Of a stretch of DNA of 64,000 nucleotides, positions 24,228-32,780 are shown one piece after another. The notes under the pieces were generated by a model. The model ran no database searches. It worked only from the letters and a program-made list of their open reading frames with translations, and had not been told where the DNA came from. Position numbers and translations under genes: made by a program. The DNA comes from Rhodobacter huangdaonensis (GTDB lineage Bacteria; Pseudomonadota; Alphaproteobacteria; Rhodobacterales; Rhodobacteraceae): contig NZ_SAVA01000002.1 in assembly GCF_004022465.1 (NCBI RefSeq), positions 1-64,000 of the forward strand. The letters run 5' to 3'. How positions within the stretch are numbered: position 1 is the stretch's first letter; each line of letters starts with the position of its first letter.

Positions 24228-25385
24228 TCACTGTGCCGGCGGCGGGGGCGGCGGCGCGATGGTGAAGAGCTGCGCAAGCTCGGTGATCTCGCCCGCGGGT
24301 TTCCAGCCGTCCTGCCCGGGGGTCCAGACCAGCGTGTCGCGGCTGAAGCCGCCCTCGCTCACCATCCGGCCGAGGTGGCCGCGGCCGTAGGGGCCCTGGG
24401 TCTGGCCGTTCACCGCGAGATGCCAGACCTTCTCGACGGGCGGCGGCGGGGGCGGCGGCACCATCGCGGCGGGCTGGGCCATCGGCTGCGCCGCGGCGTG
24501 CGCCGTGCCCCAGGGGCCCGCCATCGTCTGCCCCGCCATCGTCTGCCCCATCGCCATGCCCATGCCGGCGCCGAGGCCGGCGCCCATGGCCGCGCCCATA
24601 CCCGCCGCCGCGGCCGAGCCCGGCTGTGCCATCGCCTCGGCCGCGTTGAACTGCATGTATCGGTTCAGATCGCCGACGATTCCCATCGAGGTGCGCTTGT
24701 CGAGCGCGGCCTCGACCGCCTCGGGCAGCGAGATGTTCTCGATGTAGAATTCGGGCGTCGAGAGGCCGTAATTCGCCACCACCGGCTCGATCGCCTGGAC
24801 CACCAGCTTGCCCAGATCGGCGGTGTTCGCCGCCATGTCGAGCACCGGGATCGACGAGGCGGCGACGACGCGCGAGAATTCCTGCACGATCACGTTGCGG
24901 ATCTGGAACGAGATCTCGTCCGAGGTGAACTCGCCATCGGTGCCGACGATCTCGGCCATGAATTTCGCCGGATCGGTGACGCGCATCGCATAGGTGCCGA
25001 AGGCGCGCAGCCGCACCGGGCCGAATTCCGGATCGCGGCAGATCACCGGGTTCTTCGTGCCCCATTTCAGGTCGTTGAAGCGGGTGGTGTTGACGAAATA
25101 GACCTCGGACTTGAACGGCGATTTGAAGCCGTGGTCCCAGTGCTGCAGCGTGGTCAGCACCGGCATGTTGTTGGTCTCGAGCTGATAGAGCCCGGGGCCG
25201 AAGACATCGGCGATCTGGCCCTCGTGCACGAAGACCGCGGCCTGGCCCTCGCGCACGGTCAGCTTGGCGCCGTATTTGATCGCATGGTCATAGCGCTCGA
25301 ACCGCCACACCATGGTGTCGCGGGTGTCGTCGGTCCAGGCGATGACGTCGATGAATTCGCCGGTGAGAAAGTCGAGAATGCCCAT
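24228..25385 (-). CDS. SPFH-domain protein with C-terminal GYF-type domain
   Basis: Protein of 385 residues. Residues about 30-240 form an SPFH (stomatin/flotillin-like) domain of the kind called virion core protein-like, e.g. VREGQAAVFVHEGQIADVFGPG. A glycine/methionine-rich linker (about 270-310) and a polyproline stretch follow. A GYF_2/DUF4339 module (WHLAVNGQTQGPYG ... VWTPGQDGWKPAGEI) and a second polyproline end complete it. GYF modules bind proline-rich peptides, so it may self-associate or recruit partners. It is encoded between the DUF2927 lipoprotein and the zinc-ribbon gene with gaps of 14 and 7 bp. It is likely a membrane-associated scaffold; the process served is unknown. Confidence 0.87.
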   Translation of the reverse strand: MGILDFLTGEFIDVIAWTDDTRDTMVWRFERYDHAIKYGAKLTVREGQAAVFVHEGQIADVFGPGLYQLETNNMPVLTTLQHWDHGFKSPFKSEVYFVNTTRFNDLKWGTKNPVICRDPEFGPVRLRAFGTYAMRVTDPAKFMAEIVGTDGEFTSDEISFQIRNVIVQEFSRVVAASSIPVLDMAANTADLGKLVVQAIEPVVANYGLSTPEFYIENISLPEAVEAALDKRTSMGIVGDLNRYMQFNAAEAMAQPGSAAAAGMGAAMGAGLGAGMGMAMGQTMAGQTMAGPWGTAHAAAQPMAQPAAMVPPPPPPPVEKVWHLAVNGQTQGPYGRGHLGRMVSEGGFSRDTLVWTPGQDGWKPAGEITELAQLFTIAPPPPPPAQ

Positions 25386-25399
25386 CAGGCCCTCCTTGG

Positions 25400-26389
25400 T
25401 CAGGCGTCCGGTCCCATCAGCTCGGATGCAATGATTTCGACGATCGGCCGCGCCTCGGCCTCGGTCATGCCGGGGCGCAGGCGCGGGTCGTAAAGGATCT
25501 GCAACAGCAGTTCGTCATGGCGGGTGAGCAGCGCGAATTCCTCGTCGTCATTGAAGATCGAGGGCCGCGCGCGCGGATAGTCGTTGGCCAGGCCGAGGCC
25601 CTGGGCGAGCTCTTCGTGGATGCACGAGAGCTGCAGATCGCGCGGGTGCTCGGCGCGGATCACCGCCACCGCGCGCGAATAGTTCGGCGCCGCCCCTTCC
25701 GAGAAGGCGAAGACCACGCAGAAGGTCGAGGGCGAGAGCTCGGTGATTGCCGAGACCGAGGCCGCGTCGATGCCGGGCACCAGCGCGCGCAGCCGCGGGG
25801 CCAGGGCGCGGCGCTCGTCCTCGTTCACCACCAGCACCGAGAAGTTGCCGCCCGCGGGCACCATCCCCACCGGGTGGCGGCTGGCCCGGGCGAGCTGGCC
25901 GGCATAGGCCGAGATCCAGGCGTCATCGGTGATGCGCTGCTGCAGCGGCACCGAGGCGCCGTATTCGACCGACATCCGCACCGGCTCTTCCCAGCGGCGC
26001 AGCCGGCTTTCCGCCTGGCTGGCGACGAAGGCGCCGCCGCGCCGCGAATATTCGTCGTAAAGCGCGATGTGGATGAAATCGTCGACCAGCCGGCGCGCGC
26101 CGAAGGGGGCATCGCGCGGGGCGACGTCCTGACGCATCAGCCCGCGACTTTTCAGCGTCTTCTCGACCTTGACGTAATAGGCGTGCATCGCCCGGCTCTC
26201 GTCGGACTGCGGTGTCACCACCGTGCCTTCGCCCCAGCGGCCGGGGGCAGGCTGGGGTGCGGGCGTGCTTTCGGGGGCCAGCACCGGCGGCCGCGCGGCG
26301 GGCGCAGGGCTGTTCAGGCAGCCTGCGAGCGCCGCGCACAGTGCCATCGCGCCGCCGGCGCGCAGTGTCCATGCCTCCCGGTGACGCAT
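25400..26389 (-). CDS. DUF2927 lipoprotein with protease-like motif
   Basis: Predicted lipoprotein of 329 residues. The N-terminus ends in the lipobox LAGC at about residue 24, followed by a Pro/Ala-rich linker. The DUF2927 domain carries CIHEELAQGLGLAND, similar to the HExxxH-type zinc sites of putative metalloproteases, though the spacing here (HEELAQ) lacks a second close His. It may be an envelope peptidase or a degenerate one. It starts 1 bp after the TelA stop, so co-translation is near certain. Association with TelA, XpaC and SPFH proteins suggests envelope stress. Confidence 0.82.
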   Translation of the reverse strand: MRHREAWTLRAGGAMALCAALAGCLNSPAPAARPPVLAPESTPAPQPAPGRWGEGTVVTPQSDESRAMHAYYVKVEKTLKSRGLMRQDVAPRDAPFGARRLVDDFIHIALYDEYSRRGGAFVASQAESRLRRWEEPVRMSVEYGASVPLQQRITDDAWISAYAGQLARASRHPVGMVPAGGNFSVLVVNEDERRALAPRLRALVPGIDAASVSAITELSPSTFCVVFAFSEGAAPNYSRAVAVIRAEHPRDLQLSCIHEELAQGLGLANDYPRARPSIFNDDEEFALLTRHDELLLQILYDPRLRPGMTEAEARPIVEIIASELMGPDA

Positions 26390-26390
26390 C

Positions 26391-27557
26391 TCAGCCCTTG
26401 TCCGCCGTCGGTTTCGCCCGCGCCGAGGACAGCGTCTCGCGCAGCTGCGTTTCCATTTCCGCGAGGTCCTTCTCGGCCGTGGCGCGCTTGCGCTTGCCCT
26501 CGTCGGCGATCCGCAGGCTGTCCTCGATGGTGGCGATCAGCTCGCCATTCGCGGCCTTCACCGCCTCGATGTCGAAGATGCCGCGCTCCATCTCGGTGCG
26601 CACGGCCGCATTCGCCTCGCGCAGGTTCTTCGCATTCGCGGTGAGCAGCTCATTCGTCAGGTCGGAGGCCTGCTTGACCGCCCGTGCCGCCTCGGCCGAG
26701 CGCTGGATCGTCACCGCCTGGGCAAGCTGCGTTTCCCACAGCGGCACGGTGTTGACGAGGGTCGAATTGATCTTCGTCACCAGCGACTTGTCGTTTTCCT
26801 GCACGAGCCGGATCGAGGGCAGGGACTGCATCGTCACCTGCCGCGTCAGCTTCAGGTCATGCACCCGCCGCTCGAGATCGTCACGCGCGGCGCGCAGGTC
26901 GCGCAGCTCCTGCGCGCGCAGCACCTTCTGTTCCTCGGGGGCGGCGGCGACCTCGGCCTCCTTCGCCGGGATCACCGTCGCGTCGACCTCGCGCAGCTTC
27001 TCTTCGCCCGCGGCGATGAAAAGCGCGAGCTCGTCATAGAAGCCGAGCGTCTTCGCATAGAGCAGGTCGAGCGCCTTCACGTCCTTGAGCAGCTTCGTCT
27101 CGTGGCTGAGGAGGTCGTCGGTGATCCGGTCGATCTGGGTCTGCACTGCCTCGTAGCGGGCCAGGAACTGTGCGAAGGGCGCGGCGCGGCCGGTCAGCCG
27201 CTCCCACCAGCTCTGCTTGCGCCGCACGTCGAGCTCGGAGACGGAGAAGCCGCGGATGGTGGTGACGATCGCGCTCAGGCTGTCGCCCGCGGGGCCGACG
27301 TCCTTGTTCTTCACATCGGCCAGCATCTCCTGGCTGACCGCCTGCAGGTCGTTCTGGGCCCGCGATCCGAAATACATGATCGAGCTGCTGTCGCCGAGGT
27401 TGATCTCGGCCATGCGGGCGCGGATCTCCTCGGCCACCGGGGCCGGGGCCGCAGCAAGCGCCACCATCTCCTTGCCGGGATCGGCGAGCACGGCCTGCGC
27501 CACGGTCTCGATTTCGGCCACGGCCAGAGCGGCCTTCTCACGCACGGTCTCGGTCAT
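26391..27557 (-). CDS. TelA-family toxic anion resistance protein
   Basis: A helical cytosolic protein of 388 residues, matched to TelA/YceH by INLGDSSSIMYFGSRAQNDLQ near residue 55, the tryptophan motif SWWERLTG and the long coiled-coil middle and end (ALDLLYAKTLGFYDELALFI, TLVNTVPLWETQLAQAV). TelA proteins are tied to tellurite and other chemical stress and to phage or colicin resistance in ter-type systems; the biochemical activity is unknown. The ATG at 27557 has GGGGGTG upstream. The neighbour encoding an XpaC-like protein matches the known telA-xpaC pairing. Confidence 0.92.
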   Translation of the reverse strand: MTETVREKAALAVAEIETVAQAVLADPGKEMVALAAAPAPVAEEIRARMAEINLGDSSSIMYFGSRAQNDLQAVSQEMLADVKNKDVGPAGDSLSAIVTTIRGFSVSELDVRRKQSWWERLTGRAAPFAQFLARYEAVQTQIDRITDDLLSHETKLLKDVKALDLLYAKTLGFYDELALFIAAGEEKLREVDATVIPAKEAEVAAAPEEQKVLRAQELRDLRAARDDLERRVHDLKLTRQVTMQSLPSIRLVQENDKSLVTKINSTLVNTVPLWETQLAQAVTIQRSAEAARAVKQASDLTNELLTANAKNLREANAAVRTEMERGIFDIEAVKAANGELIATIEDSLRIADEGKRKRATAEKDLAEMETQLRETLSSARAKPTADKG

Positions 27558-27584
27558 ACACACCCCCGGTTTGCGGGGGCGGGG

Positions 27585-28286
27585 TCAGCTGTGCCCCAAC
27601 TCGCCCGCCAGTGACACCCCGGATTCGCCCGAGCGCCATGCCGTGCGAATCCCGTACACGCAAGCCAGCGCCTCGCCCGTCAGTCGTTCGAGCGTGTCGC
27701 AATAGCTGCCGAGCGCATATTCATCCGGCGCGCCGGCAAGGACAACCGAAAGTTTCCCGGTGGCGGTTTCCAGCGTGTCGAGGCCGCGGGTGAGATGCGG
27801 GCGGGCCAGCGCGTGGGCCTCGGGGCGGGCGGCCAGCTCGGATTGCAGCCGGTTCATCGCGGCGCCGTATTCGGCGAAGGCCGGCAGCAGCTCGGGGGCG
27901 CCGTCGCGCAGGAAGCGGTGCAGCGCGTCGAGGCGATGCTTGGTGGCCGCAAGCAGCATCGGCAGCTGCTCGGCGGGGTCCTCGGGCGCCGGTTGCGCCG
28001 CCGCCCGGCGCCGCGGCAGCCGGGCACGCAGATAGCGCGTGAGCCGGTCGAACTCTTCCCCGGCAAGGGGGGCAAGGCGCACGATCGCGCGGCGCGTGGG
28101 CTGGTGCAGCGCGATCGCGACGAGGGCGGCGGGCAGGGCGATGAAGAACAGCCCGGTCTTCAGGAAAGACCGCGCGGCCTCGGCGAAGGAAACCGGCTCG
28201 GCCGCGGAGGTGACATGGGCGAGCAGGAAAACAGCGCAAAGAAGGGCCGCGGCACGCAACAACAAAATCGGACGGAACTTGCGCAT
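27585..28286 (-). CDS. Unknown membrane protein, TelA operon
   Basis: A 233-residue protein not assigned to a family. It has an N-terminal signal-like helix (ILLLRAAALLCAVFLLA), a second hydrophobic segment (TGLFFIALPAALVAIAL, about 42-60), then a basic stretch (RRAAAQ) and a helical cytosolic region rich in Leu and Ala to the end. A membrane anchor with a cytosolic helical domain is the best reading. It lies 27 bp upstream of telA and 125 bp downstream of the XpaC-like gene, so it is part of the same set. Confidence 0.75.
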   Translation of the reverse strand: MRKFRPILLLRAAALLCAVFLLAHVTSAAEPVSFAEAARSFLKTGLFFIALPAALVAIALHQPTRRAIVRLAPLAGEEFDRLTRYLRARLPRRRAAAQPAPEDPAEQLPMLLAATKHRLDALHRFLRDGAPELLPAFAEYGAAMNRLQSELAARPEAHALARPHLTRGLDTLETATGKLSVVLAGAPDEYALGSYCDTLERLTGEALACVYGIRTAWRSGESGVSLAGELGHS

Positions 28287-28411
28287 CGGTGGGACCTCGG
28301 CCTTCTGAGAGGCCTCAGGATTGCGGCGAAGCGGGGCGGATTTGTGACCCGGTCGTGACCGCGCGTGGAAATCCCCCGGTGTCGGCGAAACGCTGCGTTT
28401 CCGATCCGGGG

Positions 28412-29329
28412 TCAGTCCTTCGCGGTCCCGGTGACCGCCGGGCCCGTCACCCCCTCGCGCGCCAGCCGTTCGCGCAGCACCTCGATCTCGATATCGAGCC
28501 CCTCGCGCCCGCCGGCGATCAGGCTGCGGGTTCGGGCAGTGAAATTCGCCTCGAGATCGTCGAGCAGCGCCTCGTAATCGCTGCGCGCCTGCGCGTCGCG
28601 GGTGGCGGCCCAGAGGTCGGCGAATTTGACCGTCGCGTCGCGTGCCCCCTCAAGGTAGATGCCCATGTAGCGGCGCGCGGCGCCCAGATCGCCCGGGTCC
28701 TCCTCGACGGCGCGGAAGAGCTCGCGCGCGGTGGCGGCAAAGCGCTCGACGCGGGCGCTGAGCAGGGCGTCCTGCGCCCGCACGATCGCTTCGCGCATCG
28801 CGGCGAGGTGCTTTTCGCCCTCCGCGACGACGCGGGCGACGCGGTCTTGCTGGAACGGGTCGATGCCCTCCATCCCCTTGTCGCGCATCGGGTCGGGGCC
28901 GAAGGCCAGAAGCGCCAGCCCGGCGCCGATCACGCCGATCACCGCGGCGCCTGCGATTCCCGCGGCCACGGCGGCCAGTGCCAGACCGATGCCGCCGATG
29001 ACGGCGCCAAGCGCCTTGCGCGGCAGGGCGGGGCGGCGGGCAACGCGGCGCGCCTGCCAGGCGGCCTCGGCGCGCAGCCCCTCGCGGATCAGCCAGGCGC
29101 CGCCGGCGATCAGCGCAAAGGCCGCCAGGTTGCGGGCCAGCACCTCGGGCCCGTCGCCGAAGGCGCGCGGCAGCAGTGGCGCGGCGGCGACGATCAGCCA
29201 GACCGGGCGACGCAGCAGCGGATGGCGGGGCTCGGATGGGTTTTGCGGCACGCGGTCGGGTGCGACGCCCGGATAGCCCTCGTCATTCCTGGGCTGCGGG
29301 CTGTACTTGCCGCCGAAACGCTGCGCCAT
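28412..29329 (-). CDS. XpaC-like 5-bromo-4-chloroindolyl phosphate hydrolysis family protein
   Basis: A 305-residue protein with two or three hydrophobic segments (PVWLIVAAAPLL near residue 42; GAVIGGIGLALAAVAAGIAG and AAVIGVIGAGLALLAF at about 110-145), then a helical cytosolic domain with FQQDRVARVVAEGEKHL and FRAVEEDPGDLGAARRYMGIYLEGA. The last stretch is typical of XpaC (PF10112), which is regularly encoded beside TelA. Despite the family name, hydrolase activity is doubtful, and the protein is better seen as a membrane partner of TelA. A 27-residue membrane peptide is encoded immediately upstream. Confidence 0.85.
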   Translation of the reverse strand: MAQRFGGKYSPQPRNDEGYPGVAPDRVPQNPSEPRHPLLRRPVWLIVAAAPLLPRAFGDGPEVLARNLAAFALIAGGAWLIREGLRAEAAWQARRVARRPALPRKALGAVIGGIGLALAAVAAGIAGAAVIGVIGAGLALLAFGPDPMRDKGMEGIDPFQQDRVARVVAEGEKHLAAMREAIVRAQDALLSARVERFAATARELFRAVEEDPGDLGAARRYMGIYLEGARDATVKFADLWAATRDAQARSDYEALLDDLEANFTARTRSLIAGGREGLDIEIEVLRERLAREGVTGPAVTGTAKD

Positions 29330-29330
29330 C

Positions 29331-29414
29331 TCAGACCGTCCCTTTCAGCGCGACCAGGAAGGTCAGCACGACGAGCAGCCAGAAAGCGATGGTTTGCACG
29401 GTCTTGCGCGACAT
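29331..29414 (-). CDS. 27-residue single-helix membrane peptide
   Basis: A short frame, ATG at 29414 to TGA at 29331, encodes a peptide that starts MSRKTVQ, continues with a hydrophobic helix of about 17 residues (IAFWLLVVLTFLVALK) and ends GTV. GGGGG lies about 5 nt upstream of the ATG. One base separates its stop from the XpaC-like ATG, as in a coupled operon. The composition is what a small membrane regulator would have, but with no homologue recalled the coding status is a prediction. Confidence 0.6.
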   Translation of the reverse strand: MSRKTVQTIAFWLLVVLTFLVALKGTV

Positions 29415-29511
29415 GGAACCCCCGGGGTCTTTGCGGCGGGAAAGGTCCCGCCCGGTCAGAGATTAGGCATTCGCGCGCCCCGCTTCCAGTGCCAAGCGGC
29501 AGGGCCGGGGC

Positions 29512-29540
29512 GGGGAAAAGCCGCGCGGGCTTTCCCCCTT
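29512..29540. terminator. Bidirectional-looking terminator at the end of the pseudouridine synthase gene
   Basis: GGGGAAAAGCC and GGCTTTCCCC form a stem with a GCGC-rich loop, followed by TTT on the plus strand; the minus strand reads similarly. It lies 25 bp past the stop at 29566. Confidence 0.6.
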
Positions 29541-29565
29541 TCGGTTCGGCGTGGCGTCTGCGCGC

Positions 29566-31728
29566 TCAGCCGCGCTTCGGACCGGGGCGGCCGAAGGGCT
29601 TGCCGCCGGGCTTGCCGGCGCTGCCGTCGCGGTGGCTCTTGAAGCCCTCGGCGCGCGGCTTGCCCTTGCCGCCCTGGCTCTTGAAGCCGTGCGACTTGAA
29701 GCCCGCGGGCTTGCCCTCGCTCCGCTCGCCGCCCTCGGGGCGCTTGCCGAAGCCGGGCTTGCCGCCGAAGCGCGGCTTGTCGCCATAGGCCGGACGCTCG
29801 CCCGAACGCGGCTTGTCGCCGTAGGCCGGACGATCCCCCGAGCGCGGCTTGTCACCATAGGCCGGCCGCTCGCCCGAGCGCGGCTTGTCGCCGTAGGCTG
29901 GGCGATCCCCCGAGCGCGGCTTGTCGCCATAGGACGGACGGTCCCCCGAACGGGGCTTGTCGCCGTAGGCCGGACGCTCGCCCGAACGGGGCTTGTCGCC
30001 ATAGGACGGCCGGTCCCCCGAACGCGGCTTGTCACCATAGGCCGGACGCTCGCCTGAACGGGGCTTGTCGCCGTAGGACGGCCGGTCGCCCGAGCGCGGC
30101 TTGTCGCCGTAGGACGGCCGGTCCCCCGAACGGGGCTTGTCGCCGTAGGACGGCCGGTCCCCCGAACGCGGCTTGTCGCCATAGGACGGACGATCGCCCG
30201 AACGCGGCTTGTCGCCGTAGGACGGCCGGTCGCCCGAGCGCGGCTTGTCGCCATAGGACGGCCGGTCCCCCGAGCGCGGCTTGTCGCCGTAGGACGGCCG
30301 GTCCCCCGAACGGGGCTTGTCGCCGTAGGCCGGCCGGTCGCCTGAACGCGGCTTGTCGCCGTAGGACGGACGATCGCCCGAACGGGGCTTGTCGCCATAG
30401 GACGGGCGATCCCCCGAACGCGGCTTGTCGCCAAAGCGCGGTTTATCGCCATAGGACGGCTTGTCGCCGAAGCGCGGCTTGCCGCCGAAGCCGGGCTTGC
30501 CGCCGCGGCCCTCCTCGCCCGAGCGGGCGGCGTAGGGGCGCTTTTCGCCCTCGTCACGAGCCGGGCGCGGACCGCGGCCGAACTTGCTCTCCTCGTCGCG
30601 ATGCGAGCGGAAACCCTCGCCGCGCGGCTTGAAACCACGGCCTTCCTCGCCCGAGCGCGGGCCGAAGGGGCGCTTGCCGCCTTCGGGGCGCGGGCCTCGG
30701 TCGTCGCCGTCGCGCCGCGGACGGAAGCCCTCGCGCTCCCCGTCACGGGGCCGGAACGGCTTGTCACCCTCGGGCCGGGGCCCACGCGGGGCGCCGCCCT
30801 GGGCGAAGTCCTTCTGCCGGCCGAAGCTCTTCTTCTCGGCCCCGTCCTCGCGGCGCGAAGCGAACGGGCGGCGCTCCCCGCCGTCCCCTTCTTCGCGGGC
30901 GCGGCGGGTGGCGCGGGACTGGGCGCGTTCGATCAGCTCGGCGCGCGGCGGGCGGCCATCCTCGATGCCCGAGAACAGCCGGTCGCCGAGCTGGTCGCGC
31001 AGGATCTTGCGCTTCACCTCGATCACCTCGCCGGGCTGCATCTCGTTCAGTCGGAACGGGCCATAGCTGACCCGGATCAGCCGGTTCACCGTCAGCCCGA
31101 TCTCGGTCATGGCGCGGCGGATCTCGCGGTTGCGGCCCTCGCGGATGCCCACGGTCAGCCAGGCGTTCGCCCCCTGCTGGCGGTCGAGCGTCACTTCCAT
31201 CGGCAGGAATTCCTCGCCCTCGATGGTGATGCCGCGGCGCAGCGGGTCGAAGGTGTCGTTCATCGGCCGGCCGTTGACGCGGACGCGATACTTGCGCAGC
31301 CAGGCGGTCTCGGGCAGCTCGAGGCGGCGCTTCAGCCCGCCGTCATTGGTCAGCAGCAAGAGCCCTTCCGAGTTGAGGTCGAGCCGGCCGACATTCAGCA
31401 CCCGCGGCATGCCCTCGGGCATCTCGTCGAAGATCGTGCGCCGGCCCTGCTCGTCCTTCTCGGTGGTGACGAGGCCAAGCGGCTTGTAATAGAGCCACAG
31501 CCGGGTTTCCTGCGGTGCGTCGATCGGCTTGCCGTCGATCACCACCTTGTCGGTGAGGGCAACATCGAGCGCGGGCGAGGTGACGGGCTTGCCGTTCACC
31601 GTGACGCGGCCGGCAACGATCATCTTCTCGGCATCGCGGCGCGAGGCGACGCCGGAGCGGGCGATCACCTTGGCGATGCGTTCGGCTTCGCCGCGGGGCG
31701 CGGCGGGGGCTTCGGGGGTATCGGTCAT
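29566..31728 (-). CDS. RluB/RsuA-family pseudouridine synthase with long repetitive tail
   Basis: A 720-residue protein, about twice the usual length. Residues 15-75 form an S4 RNA-binding domain (GVASRRDAEKMIVAGRVTVNG). Residues about 85-250 form the RsuA/RluB catalytic domain with the essential Asp in VGRLDLNSEGLLLL and the end motif GRNREIRRAM. It should make pseudouridine in large-subunit rRNA. From about 255 on the protein is a low-complexity Arg/Lys/Gly/Asp tail containing about 18 copies of the 12-residue unit GDKPRSGDRPSY. Basic tails are common in alphaproteobacterial RluB, but this tandem expansion is extreme. It is divergent from tadA. Confidence 0.93.
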   Translation of the reverse strand: MTDTPEAPAAPRGEAERIAKVIARSGVASRRDAEKMIVAGRVTVNGKPVTSPALDVALTDKVVIDGKPIDAPQETRLWLYYKPLGLVTTEKDEQGRRTIFDEMPEGMPRVLNVGRLDLNSEGLLLLTNDGGLKRRLELPETAWLRKYRVRVNGRPMNDTFDPLRRGITIEGEEFLPMEVTLDRQQGANAWLTVGIREGRNREIRRAMTEIGLTVNRLIRVSYGPFRLNEMQPGEVIEVKRKILRDQLGDRLFSGIEDGRPPRAELIERAQSRATRRAREEGDGGERRPFASRREDGAEKKSFGRQKDFAQGGAPRGPRPEGDKPFRPRDGEREGFRPRRDGDDRGPRPEGGKRPFGPRSGEEGRGFKPRGEGFRSHRDEESKFGRGPRPARDEGEKRPYAARSGEEGRGGKPGFGGKPRFGDKPSYGDKPRFGDKPRSGDRPSYGDKPRSGDRPSYGDKPRSGDRPAYGDKPRSGDRPSYGDKPRSGDRPSYGDKPRSGDRPSYGDKPRSGDRPSYGDKPRSGDRPSYGDKPRSGDRPSYGDKPRSGDRPSYGDKPRSGERPAYGDKPRSGDRPSYGDKPRSGERPAYGDKPRSGDRPSYGDKPRSGDRPAYGDKPRSGERPAYGDKPRSGDRPAYGDKPRSGERPAYGDKPRFGGKPGFGKRPEGGERSEGKPAGFKSHGFKSQGGKGKPRAEGFKSHRDGSAGKPGGKPFGRPGPKRG
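29773..30425 (-). repeat. 36-bp tandem repeat array inside the pseudouridine synthase gene
   Basis: About 18 head-to-tail copies of a 36-bp unit run in frame, with only scattered silent changes and Ser/Ala or Asp/Glu swaps (PSY/PAY, GDR/GER). Exact period and near-identity point to recent copy-number change by slippage or recombination. There are no unique spacers, so it is not CRISPR. Confidence 0.95.
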
Positions 31729-31848
31729 CGGAGCAGTCCTTCAACGGGAAACGGGGCGCGGAAGCCGCGGCCAAGGCGGCGCTCTACACCTTTCCGTGGC
31801 CCTTGCAAAGCATCTTGCACGGGGCCGGTTTCGCGGCGATGAAGGGGC

Positions 31849-32298
31849 ATGAGCTTCACCTCCTACATGGATCTCGCGCTCGAGGAGGCGCGCGCCGCCG
31901 CCGCCCGCGGCGAGGTTCCGGTGGGCGCGGTGATCGTCGCCCCGGGCGGGCGCGTCGTCGCCCGTGCCGGCAACCGCACCCGCGAACTCAGCGATCCGAC
32001 TGCGCATGCCGAGATCCTCGCGCTGCGCATGGCCTGCGCCGCGGCCGGGTCCGAGCGGCTGCCGGGCCATGACCTCTATGTCACGCTCGAACCCTGCCCG
32101 ATGTGCGCCTCGGCGCTCGGTCAGGCGCGGATCGCGCGGATCTATTATGGCGCGGCCGATCCGAAATCGGGCGGCGTGGCGCAGGGGCCGCGGATCTTCG
32201 CGCATCCGCAAAGCCACCATGTCCCCGAGGTCTACGACGGCATCGGGGCGCGCGCGGCCGAGGCGCTGCTCAAGGCCTTCTTCGCCGCAAGGCGCTGA
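31849..32298 (+). CDS. tadA: TadA, tRNA-specific adenosine deaminase
   Basis: Converts adenosine 34 to inosine in tRNA-Arg(ACG), allowing one tRNA to read CGU, CGC and CGA codons. The 149-residue protein has the cytidine/deoxycytidylate deaminase zinc site: the His-Ala-Glu of TAHAEILAL and the PCPMCASAL pair of cysteines. The length is standard. It is divergent from the pseudouridine synthase gene across a 120-bp spacer, so two RNA-modification genes share a promoter region. A DsrE-like gene follows after 13 bp. Confidence 0.97.
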   Translation: MSFTSYMDLALEEARAAAARGEVPVGAVIVAPGGRVVARAGNRTRELSDPTAHAEILALRMACAAAGSERLPGHDLYVTLEPCPMCASALGQARIARIYYGAADPKSGGVAQGPRIFAHPQSHHVPEVYDGIGARAAEALLKAFFAARR

Positions 32299-32311
32299 TC
32301 CGGAGGACGGA

Positions 32312-32680
32312 ATGGACGAAACGGTGCAGGTGGCGGTCCACCTCGACGAGGGCGATGCGGCGCGGATGCGGATGGCGCTGAACAACATCGCGAACCTGTG
32401 CGCGCATTACGCGCAGGCGGGGCAGGCGGTCGCGGTCGAGCTGGTGGCAAACGGGCCGGGGCTCGCGCTGCTGCGCGCCGACCTCTCGCCATTGCCGGAA
32501 AAGGTGGCCGAGCTTGCCGCCGACGGCGTGCGCTTCTCGGCCTGCGCGAACACCCTGCGTGGCATCACCCGCGACGAGGGGGCGGCCCCCGCACTTCTCC
32601 CCGCAGCGCAGATCGTGCCCTCGGGCGTGGTCCGTCTCATCGAGCTGCAACGCGCCGGCTGGGCCTATCTGCGGCCCTGA
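32312..32680 (+). CDS. DsrE/DsrF-like small protein
   Basis: A 122-residue protein with the DsrE-like layout: VQVAVHLDEGDAARMRMALNNIANL at the start, VAVELVANGPGLALL in the middle and the C-terminal VPSGVVRLIELQRAGWAYLRP. A conserved Cys lies in FSACANTLRG. Family members relay sulfur or act in small complexes, but many single-domain ones have no known job. ATG 32312 follows GGAGGACGG, a strong site. It probably shares the tadA transcript. A role in tRNA thiolation would be speculation. Confidence 0.82.
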   Translation: MDETVQVAVHLDEGDAARMRMALNNIANLCAHYAQAGQAVAVELVANGPGLALLRADLSPLPEKVAELAADGVRFSACANTLRGITRDEGAAPALLPAAQIVPSGVVRLIELQRAGWAYLRP

Positions 32681-32717
32681 GCGGCCCCCGCCCTCGCGGC
32701 AGCATGGCGCCTCTCGT

Positions 32718-32766
32718 CTTCCAATTGCCGCAAATATCCCGGGGGGTGAGGGGGGCAGCGCCCCCC
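32718..32766. repeat. Single copy of the CTTCCAATTG / AAATATCCCGGG repeat arm
   Basis: CTTCCAATTGCCGCAAATATCCCGGGGGG followed by a GGGGGGCAGCGCCCCCC palindrome lies between the convergent DsrE-like gene and purD. The sequence matches the arm of the element at 1729-1893, with the same order of parts, and probably terminates both genes. Confidence 0.75.
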
Positions 32767-32780
32767 TTCGGCGCCTCGGC

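Noticed and set aside
29773..30425. CRISPR array, because of the regular 36-bp repeat
   Set aside because: Units are head to tail with no unique spacers and stay in frame within a coding gene.
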